This document shows, piece after piece, positions 21,189 to 31,482 of a stretch of DNA of 64,000 nucleotides. The first letter of the stretch is position 1, and each line of letters begins with the position of its first letter. The translations under genes and the position numbers were made by a program. Origin of the DNA: Xenorhabdus poinarii G6 (GTDB lineage: Bacteria; Pseudomonadota; Gammaproteobacteria; Enterobacterales; Enterobacteriaceae); the NCBI RefSeq assembly GCF_000968175.1, contig NZ_FO704551.1, forward strand, positions 2,232,001 to 2,296,000. Reading direction: 5' to 3'. Below the pieces are notes generated by a model. The model worked only from the letters and a program-made list of their open reading frames with translations, was not told the DNA's origin and did not search any database.

Positions 21189-21764
21189 TTATATGTAATT
21201 AAAAGAACCAGCGCCTGAAAACTCAATAGGAATAAATGCATGAAACTCATGTTGATAGATTGAAGTTAAATCGCCTAAGTAAATATTCCCCTCAAATAAA
21301 CGCAAAGTAATATTTTCTTCATTAATAAATAATTGTAGATTAAGCGGAACATTGACGACGGTTTGTATATTTTGCAATACCCCACCCAGGTAAATGTTTT
21401 CAAAATTGACTTGTGGCATATCGGGCCCTCCCTGAATATATCCGTTAAACATCACTTGTTGTCCATAATTTGGCTGAGGTCCAATTGTGGATAAACTGGA
21501 TGTCACTTGAATAAAAGGATAACGACCATATTCCCGGTATGTATTAATGTTGAAGTAACCACTAACATATTCTGACATACCATATCCATAACCACACAAT
21601 GAAATCATTTTGGGATGCTTTACAAATAAATGTGCTAATTCAGGCTTTTCTTTCGAAACAGTTTCATAGTGTGAGGTGATATTTTCATGCAGTTCATTAG
21701 ATTTTTTAAATGCTTTTTGCATCTCTTCCTGACTTGGAGATGATAATTTTTTATTGTCCATCAT
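21189..21764 (-). CDS. Unrecognised AT-rich orphan gene, beta-rich protein
   Basis: A 191-residue protein I do not recognise with confidence. The N-terminal 55 residues are charged and helical (QEEMQKAFKKSNELHENI). From about residue 60 it becomes a glycine- and aromatic-rich beta-strand pattern (YVSGYFNINTYREYGRYPF, YLGDLTSIY) ending in GAGSFNYI. No signal peptide or membrane segment is visible. The overall pattern faintly recalls the VapA/VapB virulence-associated beta-barrel family, but this is a guess. AT-richness and absence from the E. coli order suggest acquisition. Good ATG with AAGGAA-type ribosome binding site upstream. Confidence 0.75.
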   Translation of the reverse strand: MMDNKKLSSPSQEEMQKAFKKSNELHENITSHYETVSKEKPELAHLFVKHPKMISLCGYGYGMSEYVSGYFNINTYREYGRYPFIQVTSSLSTIGPQPNYGQQVMFNGYIQGGPDMPQVNFENIYLGGVLQNIQTVVNVPLNLQLFINEENITLRLFEGNIYLGDLTSIYQHEFHAFIPIEFSGAGSFNYI

Positions 21765-21833
21765 TAATTCCTTGTTTATTTTTTGGGTTCATTGATTTTA
21801 TTAAATCATTTTAACATCACATCATTACACAAG

Positions 21834-21847
21834 CGTGATCAATCACG
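21834..21847. promoter_or_regulatory. Palindrome upstream of the orphan gene
   Basis: CGTGATCAATCACG is a near-perfect palindrome (CGTGAT-CA-ATCACG), 70 bp before the start of the orphan gene. It could be an operator for a dimeric regulator. The rest of the 261-bp gap to pgl shows nothing I can assign. Confidence 0.45.
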
Positions 21848-22025
21848 TTGATAAAAATTACTTTTGTTTGTTGTTTAAACTAGGGATGATATTTTTTATG
21901 GAATCTATCACAAAAAACCGCGCATAGTGATATAAAATATTTATCGGTTGATGACTAATATTTATCAAAATAGCATTTTCAGATTAAAGAAACCGTTGCC
22001 GCACCAAAAATAGCGCGGCTCAGGT

Positions 22026-23012
22026 TTATAATGCCAAAATCGTCACCCACATCGGGCCTTTGCCAACCGGATAACGCGCCAGAAGGGTCAATACCCCCGA
22101 GTACTTATCAATGCGTGACACCGAAATGTGATCAGATTTCTGTCCCGACGCAATCAGGAAATGACCACTGCTATCAATCGCAAAACCACGAGGCTGAGTT
22201 TCTGTTGGATAATGCCCGACGAATGTCAGATGATAACCCTCTGCTGAAATACGAAAATGGCTAATCAGACTTTCGGAGCGTTCACTGGTATAAAGATGCC
22301 GCCCATCCGGGGTAATGTGAATATCTGCCGACCAACGAACGTTGGCAAAATCGTCGGGTAACGAATCAATGGATTGCACAATACGGTATTTTTCCCATTG
22401 ACGCAGAACATCAACCGTTGAATCCAATTCATTAATGCAATAAATCGCCGGATTTTTCGGATGGAATGCCATATGGCGCGGGCCAGCACCTGCTGTTGTG
22501 GTGATTTCATCTGCCCGGCTTTCTGTCAGATATCCTTGCTTATCCAGATTAAAAATACGGATATGATCTTCTTTCAGGCAGGGGATCAGTAATTGATGAT
22601 TTTCCCGATCAACATTCGCAGAATGTGGCGCTTGCAACCCTTCAACAATTTGGTGTGGCGCTTTGACAATGCCATTTTCATCAATCGGATGGACGCTTAA
22701 GTTATTGAAACTATAAGAAGCAGAAAATAAAAAACGCCCTGTTCTGTCAGTCGATAGATGCGTCGGACTGCCCGGCAATGGCGCAATCGCCCGCGGTTCA
22801 AGACGCCCATCTTCCCCAATGGCATAAGTCACGATACTGAATTGCGGACGGATCCCCACATATAAATGCTTGCCATCAGGGTGAACGACCATTGGCTGTA
22901 CTTCACCCGGCACATTCACCGTCTGGAGAAGCAAAAGTTCCCCTGCCATATTGAGCGACCATACGTGAATTTGTCGGCTGTTTGGGCTGGCTGTATAAAC
23001 CACCTGTTTCAT
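22026..23012 (-). CDS. pgl: Pgl, 6-phosphogluconolactonase
   Basis: A 328-residue seven-bladed beta-propeller lactonase (E. coli Pgl/YbhE 331) hydrolysing 6-phosphogluconolactone in the oxidative pentose-phosphate pathway. Family hallmarks include the [11 protein letters not shown] and [12 protein letters not shown] segments with metal/substrate histidines, [12 protein letters not shown], and the C-terminal GKGPMWV. Cytoplasmic, monocistronic, divergent from ybhA. Confidence 0.95.
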   Translation of the reverse strand: MKQVVYTASPNSRQIHVWSLNMAGELLLLQTVNVPGEVQPMVVHPDGKHLYVGIRPQFSIVTYAIGEDGRLEPRAIAPLPGSPTHLSTDRTGRFLFSASYSFNNLSVHPIDENGIVKAPHQIVEGLQAPHSANVDRENHQLLIPCLKEDHIRIFNLDKQGYLTESRADEITTTAGAGPRHMAFHPKNPAIYCINELDSTVDVLRQWEKYRIVQSIDSLPDDFANVRWSADIHITPDGRHLYTSERSESLISHFRISAEGYHLTFVGHYPTETQPRGFAIDSSGHFLIASGQKSDHISVSRIDKYSGVLTLLARYPVGKGPMWVTILAL

Positions 23013-23151
23013 GTTTTCTCCTTAATGCTTCATTGCCATTTCATTGATCTGTCAAGATTCTTATCTGCTAAACTGCTCACATGACGGTTTAACTCTCTCC
23101 GACTCATGTATATTATTCTGTTAATATCATAGACAACCCAGAGGCCAACTT

Positions 23152-23967
23152 ATGTCATATCGCGTTATTGCACTGGATCTTGATGGAACATTGCTCGATC
23201 CACAAAAACGTATTTTACCGGAATCACTGGCTGCCCTCAGTGAAGCGCGCCAAGCAGGTATCAAGGTGTTAATTGTGACTGGACGCCATCATGTCGCCAT
23301 CCATCCTTTCTATCAAGCACTCCAACTTAATACACCTGCCATTTGTTGCAATGGGACTTATTCCTATGATTATGCGGAAAAGAGAGTCCTGGAGTCCAAT
23401 CCACTCTCAATTCAGGAAGCGTCTCAAGCGCTCTCTTATCTGCAAGATACGGAAATTCAAAATTTAATGTATGTGGACGACGCTATTTTATATCAATTTC
23501 CTCATACTGTAGTTCGGACTCTAGCATGGTCAGATTCCCTGCCAGAACACCAACGCCCTAATCTTCAGCAAACGGAAAATTTTCAAGATGCGATTCATGA
23601 TGTGAATTTCATCTGGAAATTCGCCACCAGCTCACCCAATTTAGTTAAGCTACGTGAAATGAGTCAACAAATTGAAGAAAATGTGGGCCTTGAGTGTGAG
23701 TGGTCATGGTTTGATCAGGTCGATATAGCGAAAAAAGGCAACAGTAAAGGTATGCGCTTACGGCAATGGGTGGAATCGCAAGGCTTGAGTATGAACGATG
23801 TGATTGCTTTTGGTGATAATTATAACGATCTCAGTATGCTGGAAAGCGCCGGGCTGGGCGTTGCTATGGAAAATGGACCTGATGAGGTCAAAGCACGAGC
23901 TGATATTGTCACGCGGGATAATACCCAACCCGGCATCGCTGAAGTCCTGCGAAAATACGTACTGTAA
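23152..23967 (+). CDS. ybhA: YbhA, HAD-family (Cof-type) sugar/PLP phosphatase
   Basis: A 271-residue HAD phosphatase of the Cof/IIB class. Motif I is DLDGTLLDP (nucleophile Asp9, acid Asp11), motif II VTGR, motif III lysine in KGNSKGMRL, and motif IV FGDNYNDLSML. E. coli YbhA dephosphorylates PLP and sugar phosphates. GAGG ribosome binding site precedes the ATG. A small GGGAGT/ACTCCC hairpin at 23985-24006 may end the transcript. Confidence 0.93.
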   Translation: MSYRVIALDLDGTLLDPQKRILPESLAALSEARQAGIKVLIVTGRHHVAIHPFYQALQLNTPAICCNGTYSYDYAEKRVLESNPLSIQEASQALSYLQDTEIQNLMYVDDAILYQFPHTVVRTLAWSDSLPEHQRPNLQQTENFQDAIHDVNFIWKFATSSPNLVKLREMSQQIEENVGLECEWSWFDQVDIAKKGNSKGMRLRQWVESQGLSMNDVIAFGDNYNDLSMLESAGLGVAMENGPDEVKARADIVTRDNTQPGIAEVLRKYVL

Positions 23968-24063
23968 TTCGCTCAGGGATTAACGGGAGTCCATTACTGT
24001 ACTCCCTCTATCACTACCGCTGATTGACCTTATTTCCGACGGCTATCATTTCCTGTGTGTTCA

Positions 24064-25125
24064 TCAGTGACGATTCAACGAAATACTCTTTATCTGTGCA
24101 TACAACCATTGCCCTGCCCGTAAATTAAGTTCTTCCCGCGCCCAGGGGGTCACTCTCGCCCACAGGCTATGTTCACCCAGCGCCAATTTGACGTCAACCT
24201 GACCCTCTTCTTCAAAAAACTCAATCACTTTGACTTGCAACGTATTGCGGATGCTACTGACTTTTGGCCGCTCCGGGACTAAGGAAACGTCTGATGCATC
24301 AATACGGATATGCAAATCCGTTCCCGGCATGGCGTCAATTTTTGGTAACCAAAGCGCCTTATCAGCTACTGCGACAGCGGTCATGTGATAACGATGATGA
24401 TGTTCCATCACCGATACATTCAGTATGCTGCTCAGGTTCTCTTTTTGTAGCCACGGGCGCAGGGCACTGCTTGACCAGATATCTTCCAGGCATCCTGTTG
24501 CCCTGACTTTTCCCTGATCCATGACAATGACATGATCTGCCAAACGTAAAATTTCATCCAGGCTGTGACTGACATATAGGATCGGAATTTTGACGTTTTC
24601 GGACAACGTTTCGAGATAAGGTAACAACTCACGCTTACGGGGTAAATCTAACGATGCCAGGGGTTCATCCATCAGCAAAATCTCAGGGGCGGTCAATAAT
24701 GCACGGCCAATCGCCACTCGCTGCTTCTCGCCACCCGATAATGTCATGGGAAAACGTGACAATAAATGTTCAATTCCCAGCAAACTGACAATACGGTCAA
24801 ATTGCGCTTTCATCTCTGGTGCCATGCCGTATTGTAAGTTCCCTTTCACGCGATAATGCGGGAACAGGCGCGCATCCTGGAAAACATAACCAATCCGGCG
24901 CTTTTCCGGTGGCAGAAAGATATTTTGTTCTGTATCCACTAAGGGGGTGCCGTTGAAAACAATACGCCCTTTTTTCGGGCGGCTTAATCCCGCAATGGCG
25001 TTAATCAGTGACGTTTTTCCTGCCCCTGACAGCCCGAAGATGGCGGTAATACTTTCTGTTGGCAGAGTCGTCTCAACCTGCATGTGCAACGCCCCCAGAT
25101 GCTGTTCAAAATCCAGTTCTAACAT
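24064..25125 (-). CDS. modC: ModC, molybdate ABC transporter ATPase
   Basis: A 353-residue ATPase (E. coli 352). Walker A GLSGAGKT, signature LSGGEKQR, Walker B LLMDEP and switch His in YVSHSLDE are all intact. The C-terminal 60-70 residues form the MOP-type regulatory domain (residues about 290-353). The start MLELDFEQ is chosen over an upstream start, because GGGGG precedes it and it overlaps modB by 7 bp. Operon order modA-modB-modC. Confidence 0.95.
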   Translation of the reverse strand: MLELDFEQHLGALHMQVETTLPTESITAIFGLSGAGKTSLINAIAGLSRPKKGRIVFNGTPLVDTEQNIFLPPEKRRIGYVFQDARLFPHYRVKGNLQYGMAPEMKAQFDRIVSLLGIEHLLSRFPMTLSGGEKQRVAIGRALLTAPEILLMDEPLASLDLPRKRELLPYLETLSENVKIPILYVSHSLDEILRLADHVIVMDQGKVRATGCLEDIWSSSALRPWLQKENLSSILNVSVMEHHHRYHMTAVAVADKALWLPKIDAMPGTDLHIRIDASDVSLVPERPKVSSIRNTLQVKVIEFFEEEGQVDVKLALGEHSLWARVTPWAREELNLRAGQWLYAQIKSISLNRH

Positions 25126-25817
25126 GCAGCCCCCAAACGTTTTTTCCCCCAACGTGTCAGCCATTCAGAAAGCATCAATGAAATCAGTGCCAGCGCAATT
25201 GCAATGAGGCATAAACGCGCTGCGGCGGTTTCAGCACCCGGCATTTCTATCAATGTATACATCGCAAGAGGAATCGTGCGAGTCTCCCCCGGAATATTCG
25301 AAACAAAGGTAATCGTTGCACCAAATTCCCCCAACGATCGGGCAAAGGCCAATACCGCCCCCACAATGATGCCAGGCAATGACAACGGTAAGGTAATGGT
25401 GAAAAAGACTTTCAGTGATCCCGCACCTAATGTACGGGCGGCCTGTTCCAGCCGACGATCGATACTCTCCAGAGACAACCGAATGGCTCTGACCATCAAC
25501 GGAAACGCCACCACCGCCGAAGCCAACGCCGCGCCTGTCCAATTAAATGCAAAACTGACACCAAACCAGTCATAAAGAAATTCCCCTATGATCCCGCGGC
25601 GCCCCAGACTGATAAGTAACAGATATCCCACCACCACCGGCGGTAACACCAAGGGTAAATGAAGGATACTGTCGAGCAAGGATTTTCCAAAAAACTGACA
25701 ACGAGCCAACATCCATGCCATTAAGATCCCGAATGGCAGACTGAATAACACAGCAATGCCTGAAATTTTTAAGCTCAGTAAGATTGCCTGCCATTCATAT
25801 TCACTTAATATCTCCAA
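25119..25817 (-). CDS. modB: ModB, molybdate ABC transporter permease
   Basis: A 232-residue inner-membrane permease (E. coli 229) with about five to six membrane helices and the EAA loop [16 protein letters not shown]...LPLSLPG that docks ModC. It lies 11 bp after modA and overlaps modC. Confidence 0.95.
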   Translation of the reverse strand: MEILSEYEWQAILLSLKISGIAVLFSLPFGILMAWMLARCQFFGKSLLDSILHLPLVLPPVVVGYLLLISLGRRGIIGEFLYDWFGVSFAFNWTGAALASAVVAFPLMVRAIRLSLESIDRRLEQAARTLGAGSLKVFFTITLPLSLPGIIVGAVLAFARSLGEFGATITFVSNIPGETRTIPLAMYTLIEMPGAETAAARLCLIAIALALISLMLSEWLTRWGKKRLGAAC

Positions 25818-25828
25818 AAGATCAGTTC

Positions 25829-26599
25829 CTACAGTGGAGTAAAGCCGTAGCGTTTAAAAATTGCTGCGGCTTCCGGGGTTTTAAGATAATCATAAAAATC
25901 ACGAACGGCCTGTTTTTCATGGCCTTTGATTATTGCAATCGGATATTCCACCGGTTTATGGCTTGCAGGTGGAAAAATGCCGACAATTTTCACTTTATTG
26001 CTGGCAACAGCATCAGAGCCATAGACAATGCCCAGCGGCGCTTCCGCCCGTTCTACCAGTGCCATACCGCTGCGCACGTTGTTAGCCCGTGCCATCAGGG
26101 GATTAACGCTATCCCAGGCCTTCAAATATTGCAGCGCTTCCCTGGCATAAATCCCTACCGGCACATGATCCGGATCGCCAACCGCCAAACGCCCTCCCGC
26201 CAGCAGGGATTGCCATTTTGTTTCTCGGTTAATATTAACTTCATTTAATTTGCTCTCTTTAGGGGCAATCAGGGCAAGCTGGTTACCCAATAAGATATGA
26301 CGGGTATTGTCAGCAATGAATTGCTTATCCGCCGCGTAATTCATCCATTGCTGATCGGCAGAAATAAACATATCTGCTGGCGCACCTTGCACGATTTGAC
26401 GTGCCAATGTCGAAGATGAAGCATAGACAGCAACAATATCGCCCTGTTTCTCTTTTTTGTATTGTGCTGCAATCTCATCCAGCGCGTTCGTTAATGAAGC
26501 AGCAGCAAACACAGTCACGTTATCTGTCGCCCAGAGGTTTCCGATAAACGCAAAAGAGGCCACAGCCCCGGTCAACAACCGATAAACGTTCTTTTTCAT
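25829..26599 (-). CDS. modA: ModA, periplasmic molybdate-binding protein
   Basis: A 256-residue binding protein (E. coli 257) with signal peptide (residues 1-24, cleavage after NLWA). The molybdate-binding fold starts VTVFAAASLTNALDEI, with the conserved ASSSTLARQI and VRSGMALVERAEAPLGIVYGSDA segments. The start MKKNVYR is chosen over one eight residues upstream. A ModE operator is centred 43 bp upstream. Confidence 0.95.
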   Translation of the reverse strand: MKKNVYRLLTGAVASFAFIGNLWATDNVTVFAAASLTNALDEIAAQYKKEKQGDIVAVYASSSTLARQIVQGAPADMFISADQQWMNYAADKQFIADNTRHILLGNQLALIAPKESKLNEVNINRETKWQSLLAGGRLAVGDPDHVPVGIYAREALQYLKAWDSVNPLMARANNVRSGMALVERAEAPLGIVYGSDAVASNKVKIVGIFPPASHKPVEYPIAIIKGHEKQAVRDFYDYLKTPEAAAIFKRYGFTPL

Positions 26600-26630
26600 T
26601 TTACACTCACCCAAGATAATCACTATGGTG

Positions 26631-26654
26631 CGTTATATATAACAAGATATAACG
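26631..26654. promoter_or_regulatory. ModE operator upstream of modABC
   Basis: CGTTATAT (26631-26638), 8-base spacer, ATATAACG (26647-26654): a perfect inverted repeat with the same arm sequence and spacing as the E. coli modA operator as I recall it. Molybdate-bound ModE should repress modABC here. Confidence 0.92.
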
Positions 26655-26812
26655 TCAAATGAACACGTTATGCTAAGATTAATCGGCAAGTTGTGAGCCA
26701 GTTTTAGCTTTTATATTCATTTAATGTCAAAGTGGATTGATTTTATGGCTGCTAAGCGGCGTGATGCTGAAGGGATTTTTTCTGGCGAGGAAAAGAGACT
26801 CGCCAAATGGTG

Positions 26813-26956
26813 CTAGGGTTTGATACTCCCCTTCGTTTCATGTTTGGAAATACGGTTAAACACGCCCCCAAGCCCATAAATCAACGCCAAAATAGCCGCC
26901 ATCGCGACGGGAACCATAATCAGTGCAAATCCCATACTTTTCAGCAATTCAAACAT
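26813..26956 (-). CDS. acrZ: AcrZ (YbhT), small AcrB-binding membrane protein
   Basis: A 47-residue single-pass inner-membrane protein, [18 protein letters not shown]..., clearly homologous to E. coli AcrZ (49 residues). It binds AcrB and modulates AcrAB-TolC substrate range. The ATG at 26954-26956 follows GAGG; a longer in-frame extension upstream is not supported. It lies between modA and modE, the same position as in E. coli. Confidence 0.93.
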   Translation of the reverse strand: MFELLKSMGFALIMVPVAMAAILALIYGLGGVFNRISKHETKGSIKP

Positions 26957-27134
26957 GCTAACCTCATCTCTTTGGGTAACGAACCAATTCACTGTGTCGT
27001 CTCTGAACCTGACATAACACAAACGTTAATACCGCTATTCTAGTCAATAAAAAAGTAACAGTAACCGACGAAACGTGCGATTCTTAGAACTCTGTTGTAA
27101 GAATCGCACAAATATTTGCCTGAAATGAGCCACT

Positions 27135-27926
27135 ATGCAAGCCCAAATAGTATTAACATTAAAATTACAACAACGCTTGTTCGCTGATCCCCGGCGAATT
27201 GAGTTACTCAAGCAGATTAACATCACGGGTTCTATCAGTCAGGGGGCAAAACAGGCAAGGATCAGCTACAAAAGTGCCTGGGATGCCATCAATGACATGA
27301 ATCAGCTCGCAGATGAGCTATTGGTGAAACGCGCTACCGGCGGGAAAGGAGGCGGGGGAGCCAGACTCACACCGTATGGCGAGCGCCTTCTGCAGCTTTA
27401 TGATTTGCTAGAAAAAATTCAGCAAAAAGTGTTTGATGCTCTGAAAGATGACTCTCTGCCCTTAAACAGCCTGCTCGCGGCAATATCCCGCGTCTCGTTA
27501 CAAACCAGTGCCCGCAATCAATTTTTTGGTACGATCACTGAACGTCACCACGAAGATATTCAACAGCAGATCCGTATTCTACTGGCAGATGGTAAAACAT
27601 CACTCTGTGCGGCCTTGACGGAGCAAAGTGCCAATCGACTGAATTTAGAAAAAGGCAAAGAAGTTCTGGTGTTGATTAAAGCGCCGTGGATAACCTTAAC
27701 TAAAGAGCCAATTTTTCCGGCTGCATTCGATAATGCGCTATCCGGCCATGTTCACCACATGGAAACAGGAACAGAATACAGTGAAATTATTTTGACCCTT
27801 GATGGCGGTGAATCGCTTTGCGTCACACTCTCCCATCAGGCATTCACGCGGTTGCAGCTCCAGCTTCACGATCCGGTCACCGCCCTTTTCAATGCCGATA
27901 AAGTGATTATTGCCACTCTGTGTTAA
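27135..27926 (+). CDS. modE: ModE, molybdate-responsive transcriptional regulator
   Basis: A 263-residue dimeric regulator (E. coli 262). The N-terminal winged HTH contains GSISQGAKQARISYKSAWDAINDMN and the RATGGKGGGGARLTPYG wing; two C-terminal MOP domains (about 125-263, each beginning near SARNQFFGTI and HVHHMETGTEYSEI) bind molybdate. Controls modABC and probably the moa operon. Start ATG lacks a strong ribosome binding site but matches the family N-terminus. Confidence 0.95.
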   Translation: MQAQIVLTLKLQQRLFADPRRIELLKQINITGSISQGAKQARISYKSAWDAINDMNQLADELLVKRATGGKGGGGARLTPYGERLLQLYDLLEKIQQKVFDALKDDSLPLNSLLAAISRVSLQTSARNQFFGTITERHHEDIQQQIRILLADGKTSLCAALTEQSANRLNLEKGKEVLVLIKAPWITLTKEPIFPAAFDNALSGHVHHMETGTEYSEIILTLDGGESLCVTLSHQAFTRLQLQLHDPVTALFNADKVIIATLC

Positions 27927-28087
27927 ATTTCGCGCCCCTGTCAACCTCACTGTCAGGGGGATAGTGCGATGCTTTCAAATATGTTTAATCCTCAATGAAT
28001 GACAAACAGAGACACATTGACATTGCACATTATTCCGCTTATTTCTGGTGATCTTTTCGTTGATGTTGCTTAAAAAAAGGAAGAAAA

Positions 28088-29572
28088 ATGTCTGAATTGC
28101 AAATAACGCAAGGTCGTTTCCGTTTAAGTGACACCCGTACCCTATGGTTACCGTCACTGAACATTATTTCCGGGGAAAGCTGGGCCTTTGTTGGGGCAAA
28201 TGGCAGTGGAAAATCTTCGTTAGCCTGCGCCTTGTCGGATAAACTCACTCAACTGACGGGTAAACGTCATTGCTCGTTTCATACCCCCATGCATCTGTCT
28301 TTCGAACAATTGCAAAAACTGATTGATGAAGAATGGCAACGCAACAATACCGATCTACTCAGTGAAGGAGAGGAGGATACAGGCAGCACAGCCGCAGAGA
28401 TCATTCAATGGCACCATAAAGACAATGAATTGTGCCTTGAATTAAGCGAGTATTTTGGTATTAAGGATTTGCTTTCACGGCGATTCAAGTATCTCTCAAC
28501 CGGGGAAATTCGCAAGGTGCTGTTATGTCAGGCATTAATGGCAGACCCTGATTTGCTTATTCTTGATGAACCTTTTGATGGGTTAGATACTTATGCCCGG
28601 CATCAACTGACCCTGTTATTGAGCGCTCTCGCAGCAAAAGACATCACTTTAGTGCTGGTTTTAACCCGATTCCACGAAATTCCTGATTTTGTTGAGCAGG
28701 TCGGCGTTTTGGCCGATTGCAGCCTGACGTTGGCCGGGAAAAAAGCATCAATTTTGGCAGAATCCCTTGTCGCGCAACTAGCCCACAGTGAAGCGCTGAA
28801 AAATATTCGCCTGCCTGAAACCGATGAATATCAGGCAGATGAGCAACTTCCGGCTGATCAACCATTAGTTTCGATGCGCAATGTGATTATTCAATACAAT
28901 GACAAACCCATTTTGCATGGCTTGAACTGGCAAGTGAATCCTCATGAACACTGGCAAATTATTGGTGAAAATGGCGCTGGCAAATCAACACTGCTCAGTT
29001 TGATCACAGGCGATCATCCCCAAGGCTACTGCAATGAATTAATATTGTTTGGGCGTCAACGGGGCAGTGGGGAAACGATCTGGGACATCAAGCGCCACAT
29101 AGGTTATGTCAGTCACCGTATTCATCTCGAGTATCGCGTCAGCACCAGCGTTAAAAATGTCATTCTTTCGGGTTTCTTCGATTCAATAGGGCTTTATCAG
29201 GCTGTTTCAGATCGGCAGCAGCAGTTAGCTGATGAATGGCTGAGCCTATTGGGGTTATCCGAATCAACCGCAACTGGCCCCTTTCATGATTTGTCATGGG
29301 GACAACAGCGACTTGTTCTGATTGCCCGCGCCTTAGTGAAACATCCCGCCTTATTGATTCTGGATGAACCTTTACAAGGGCTTGATCCGCTCAATCGCCA
29401 GTTAGTCCTGCGCTTCATTGACATCATGATTGCTCATGGTGATACGCAACTTCTGTTTGTTTCTCATCATCAAGAAGACGCACCACAATGCATTACTCAT
29501 CGTTTACGATTTATTCCTGATCGTGATATTTATCGGTATGAAACCGAGATCACGTCGCCAGAATCGATATAA
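28088..29572 (+). CDS. modF: ModF, tandem ABC ATPase of the molybdate locus
   Basis: A 494-residue soluble protein with two ABC domains (E. coli ModF 490). Walker A motifs are GANGSGKSS and GENGAGKST; Walker B LLILDEP occurs in both domains. The first signature is degenerate (LSTGEIRK), the second is LSWGQQR. It has no membrane domain and its exact role, perhaps photorepair or molybdenum-related, is unclear in E. coli. AAAAGGAAG precedes the ATG. It follows modE by 161 bp. Confidence 0.93.
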   Translation: MSELQITQGRFRLSDTRTLWLPSLNIISGESWAFVGANGSGKSSLACALSDKLTQLTGKRHCSFHTPMHLSFEQLQKLIDEEWQRNNTDLLSEGEEDTGSTAAEIIQWHHKDNELCLELSEYFGIKDLLSRRFKYLSTGEIRKVLLCQALMADPDLLILDEPFDGLDTYARHQLTLLLSALAAKDITLVLVLTRFHEIPDFVEQVGVLADCSLTLAGKKASILAESLVAQLAHSEALKNIRLPETDEYQADEQLPADQPLVSMRNVIIQYNDKPILHGLNWQVNPHEHWQIIGENGAGKSTLLSLITGDHPQGYCNELILFGRQRGSGETIWDIKRHIGYVSHRIHLEYRVSTSVKNVILSGFFDSIGLYQAVSDRQQQLADEWLSLLGLSESTATGPFHDLSWGQQRLVLIARALVKHPALLILDEPLQGLDPLNRQLVLRFIDIMIAHGDTQLLFVSHHQEDAPQCITHRLRFIPDRDIYRYETEITSPESI

Positions 29573-29602
29573 TTCTTTGTTATAATTCAGTATGTTGCTG
29601 TA

Positions 29603-29626
29603 ATCCCCCGCTTAACGGAGGGGGAT
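29603..29626. terminator. Probable terminator after modF
   Basis: ATCCCCC (29603-29609) and GGGGGAT (29620-29626) flank a 10-base loop. Only a weak T-tract follows, so this is a tentative call supported by its position 30 bp after the modF stop. Confidence 0.55.
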
Positions 29627-29781
29627 CTTATGCTATCACACTACCCAACGGCTACCTCTCACCTCAGGCAATATTTTTTGCGGTTTTTTTAGGATTTTTT
29701 TGGCATTTTTAAACCATTATTATAAAATCCCCGCCCATTTTTTAGATTGTTCAATTAGTTTTTTAGATATTAAGGAATGAT

Positions 29782-30618
29782 ATGGCCTGGGCATTACTTG
29801 CTGCTTCATTGGCTCTTTTAGAGAGTCGCCAAAAAATTGCTTTTTTCATCGTATTCTTGGCGATTATTGCTGGAATCAACACAAATATACTGACCTACCC
29901 AGCGATAATCACACTGACTGTGATAACGCTATTAGGCGCGACATACAGTTACTGCCAAAAAAACCAAAACCAGGTCAGCCTCAGAATCATCATTGAATTA
30001 TTATTGTTCACAAGCTGCATTTTTCTGTTTATACATTATCTTCCGGGATTTCATAACCTGAAGTATCTGGATAAAGTACAGACAGGTCCGCTCAGCGCAC
30101 CTTATACAATGTATTTCAACTTTGATAAAGCACTGCTGCCATTCATCCTGATATTCTGTATGCCAACCTTGTTTAGCCGCAAACCGCAAATTGAGGCACC
30201 ACCTCATGGGTGGGCATTATTGATTGCTGCCGTTCCAGCACTATTATGGCTTGCTACAGTATTGGGCGGATTATCCGTTGAACTCCATTTACCGAGTTGG
30301 TTTCCTGCTTTTATCGTGGCGAATCTTCTCTTTGTCTCATTAGCTGAAGAAGTGCTATTCCGTGGCTATATCCAACAAAAGTTAAGTCAGTGGATGAACC
30401 CTTATTTAGCCCTCATCGTGACTTCGCTGATCTCAGGATGTGCCCATTTTCTGGGTGGGTGGCTACTGATGATTTTCGCGACGCTGGCAGGATTAATTTA
30501 TGGTTTGGCCTGGATGTGGAGTGGCCGTGTATGGGTAGCTGTTGCTTTCCATTTTTCACTCAATCTGATGCATCTGCTGTTTTTCACCTATCCCATAAAA
30601 TTAGTTGCCATACACTAA
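29782..30618 (+). CDS. CPBP-family intramembrane glutamic protease
   Basis: A 278-residue integral membrane protein with about eight helices. The CPBP (Abi, Rce1-like) active-site motifs are all present: EEVLFR (Glu189, Glu190, Arg194), a histidine in CAHFLGG (His222), and HFSLN (His257, Asn261). Members cleave prenylated or bacteriocin-related substrates in some organisms; the substrate here is unknown. It occupies the place where E. coli has galETKM, and its base composition is AT-rich. It could be part of bacteriocin self-immunity, but no bacteriocin gene is visible nearby. Confidence 0.85.
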   Translation: MAWALLAASLALLESRQKIAFFIVFLAIIAGINTNILTYPAIITLTVITLLGATYSYCQKNQNQVSLRIIIELLLFTSCIFLFIHYLPGFHNLKYLDKVQTGPLSAPYTMYFNFDKALLPFILIFCMPTLFSRKPQIEAPPHGWALLIAAVPALLWLATVLGGLSVELHLPSWFPAFIVANLLFVSLAEEVLFRGYIQQKLSQWMNPYLALIVTSLISGCAHFLGGWLLMIFATLAGLIYGLAWMWSGRVWVAVAFHFSLNLMHLLFFTYPIKLVAIH

Positions 30619-30633
30619 ACTGAATCCCCACTC

Positions 30634-30676
30634 GATCTGAATTGTTGCCCTCTATTATTGGGCTGCAATTCAGATC
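30634..30676. repeat. Long imperfect hairpin after the CPBP protease gene
   Basis: A 17-base arm at 30634-30650 (GATCTGAATTGTTGCCC) pairs with 30660-30676 at 15 of 17 positions around a 9-base loop. It starts 15 bp after the stop codon and probably protects or ends the transcript. No U-tract follows. Confidence 0.6.
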
Positions 30677-30849
30677 ACACTAGAACATGTTAAATTTTCC
30701 TTAACAAAATCTGTCGATAGCGTAATCTATGCGTCTGATGTGGTTAGCTTGATATCCCGATCGGACTCGTTACCCACGGATACGGTATTTTGAGATGTTT
30801 GAAAATGGTTTTTCCATGAATCTCGCGAGAGTAAGGAAGATTTTTCTAT

Positions 30850-31482
30850 ATGATTTCCTTTATATACGGAATTTTGCTTGCTGGCAGTATGATTATGGCC
30901 ATCGGTGCTCAAAATGTTCATGTTATAAAAAGCGGTTTGTCAGGGAGGAATGTTTTTTTTGTCTCCCTCACCTGTTTTTTTTGTGATTTTATTTTGATGT
31001 TTTCTGGTGTTTTTCTAGTTGGCTCACTGTCAGATATCAGTCACGGGTTAAACGTTACCGTCTGCGTTCTTTCCATTTTATTTTTGCTTTATTACGCCGC
31101 TAACTCATTTAAGAATGCGCTAAATCACGCTAACAAAGAAGGGATTGATTTTAGCTATAGTGGAAAAGCGGAACCGATATATAAATCAATATTGTCAACG
31201 TTAGCAGTGACACTATTAAATCCACACGTATACCTTGATACGGTTATTGTGGTGGGGGGTTATGCTTCCTCATTGCTCTTTTCAGAGAAAGTTTACTTTA
31301 TCTGTGGCGCCTTACTTGCGTCCTTAACGTGGTTCTTTTCTTTGGGGTATTTTTCAATATACCTGAAAAAGATTTTTAATAGCCGGAAAACCTGGATTTT
31401 ATTCGATGTGTTTGTTGGCATTTTTATGTTAATCATTGCACTGAATATCGTTATTTATTTAATTCGGGTATTAAATAGTTAG
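30850..31482 (+). CDS. LysE/ArgO-family amino-acid exporter
   Basis: A 210-residue membrane protein with five to six helices. The N-terminal MAIGAQNVHVIKSGL and the NPHVYLDTVIVVGGYAS segment are characteristic of the ArgO/LysE superfamily (E. coli ArgO 211 residues). It probably exports arginine, lysine or toxic analogues such as canavanine. Overall divergence from ArgO and its high AT content suggest a second, acquired member rather than the orthologue. AAGGA lies 12 bases before the ATG. Confidence 0.85.
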   Translation: MISFIYGILLAGSMIMAIGAQNVHVIKSGLSGRNVFFVSLTCFFCDFILMFSGVFLVGSLSDISHGLNVTVCVLSILFLLYYAANSFKNALNHANKEGIDFSYSGKAEPIYKSILSTLAVTLLNPHVYLDTVIVVGGYASSLLFSEKVYFICGALLASLTWFFSLGYFSIYLKKIFNSRKTWILFDVFVGIFMLIIALNIVIYLIRVLNS

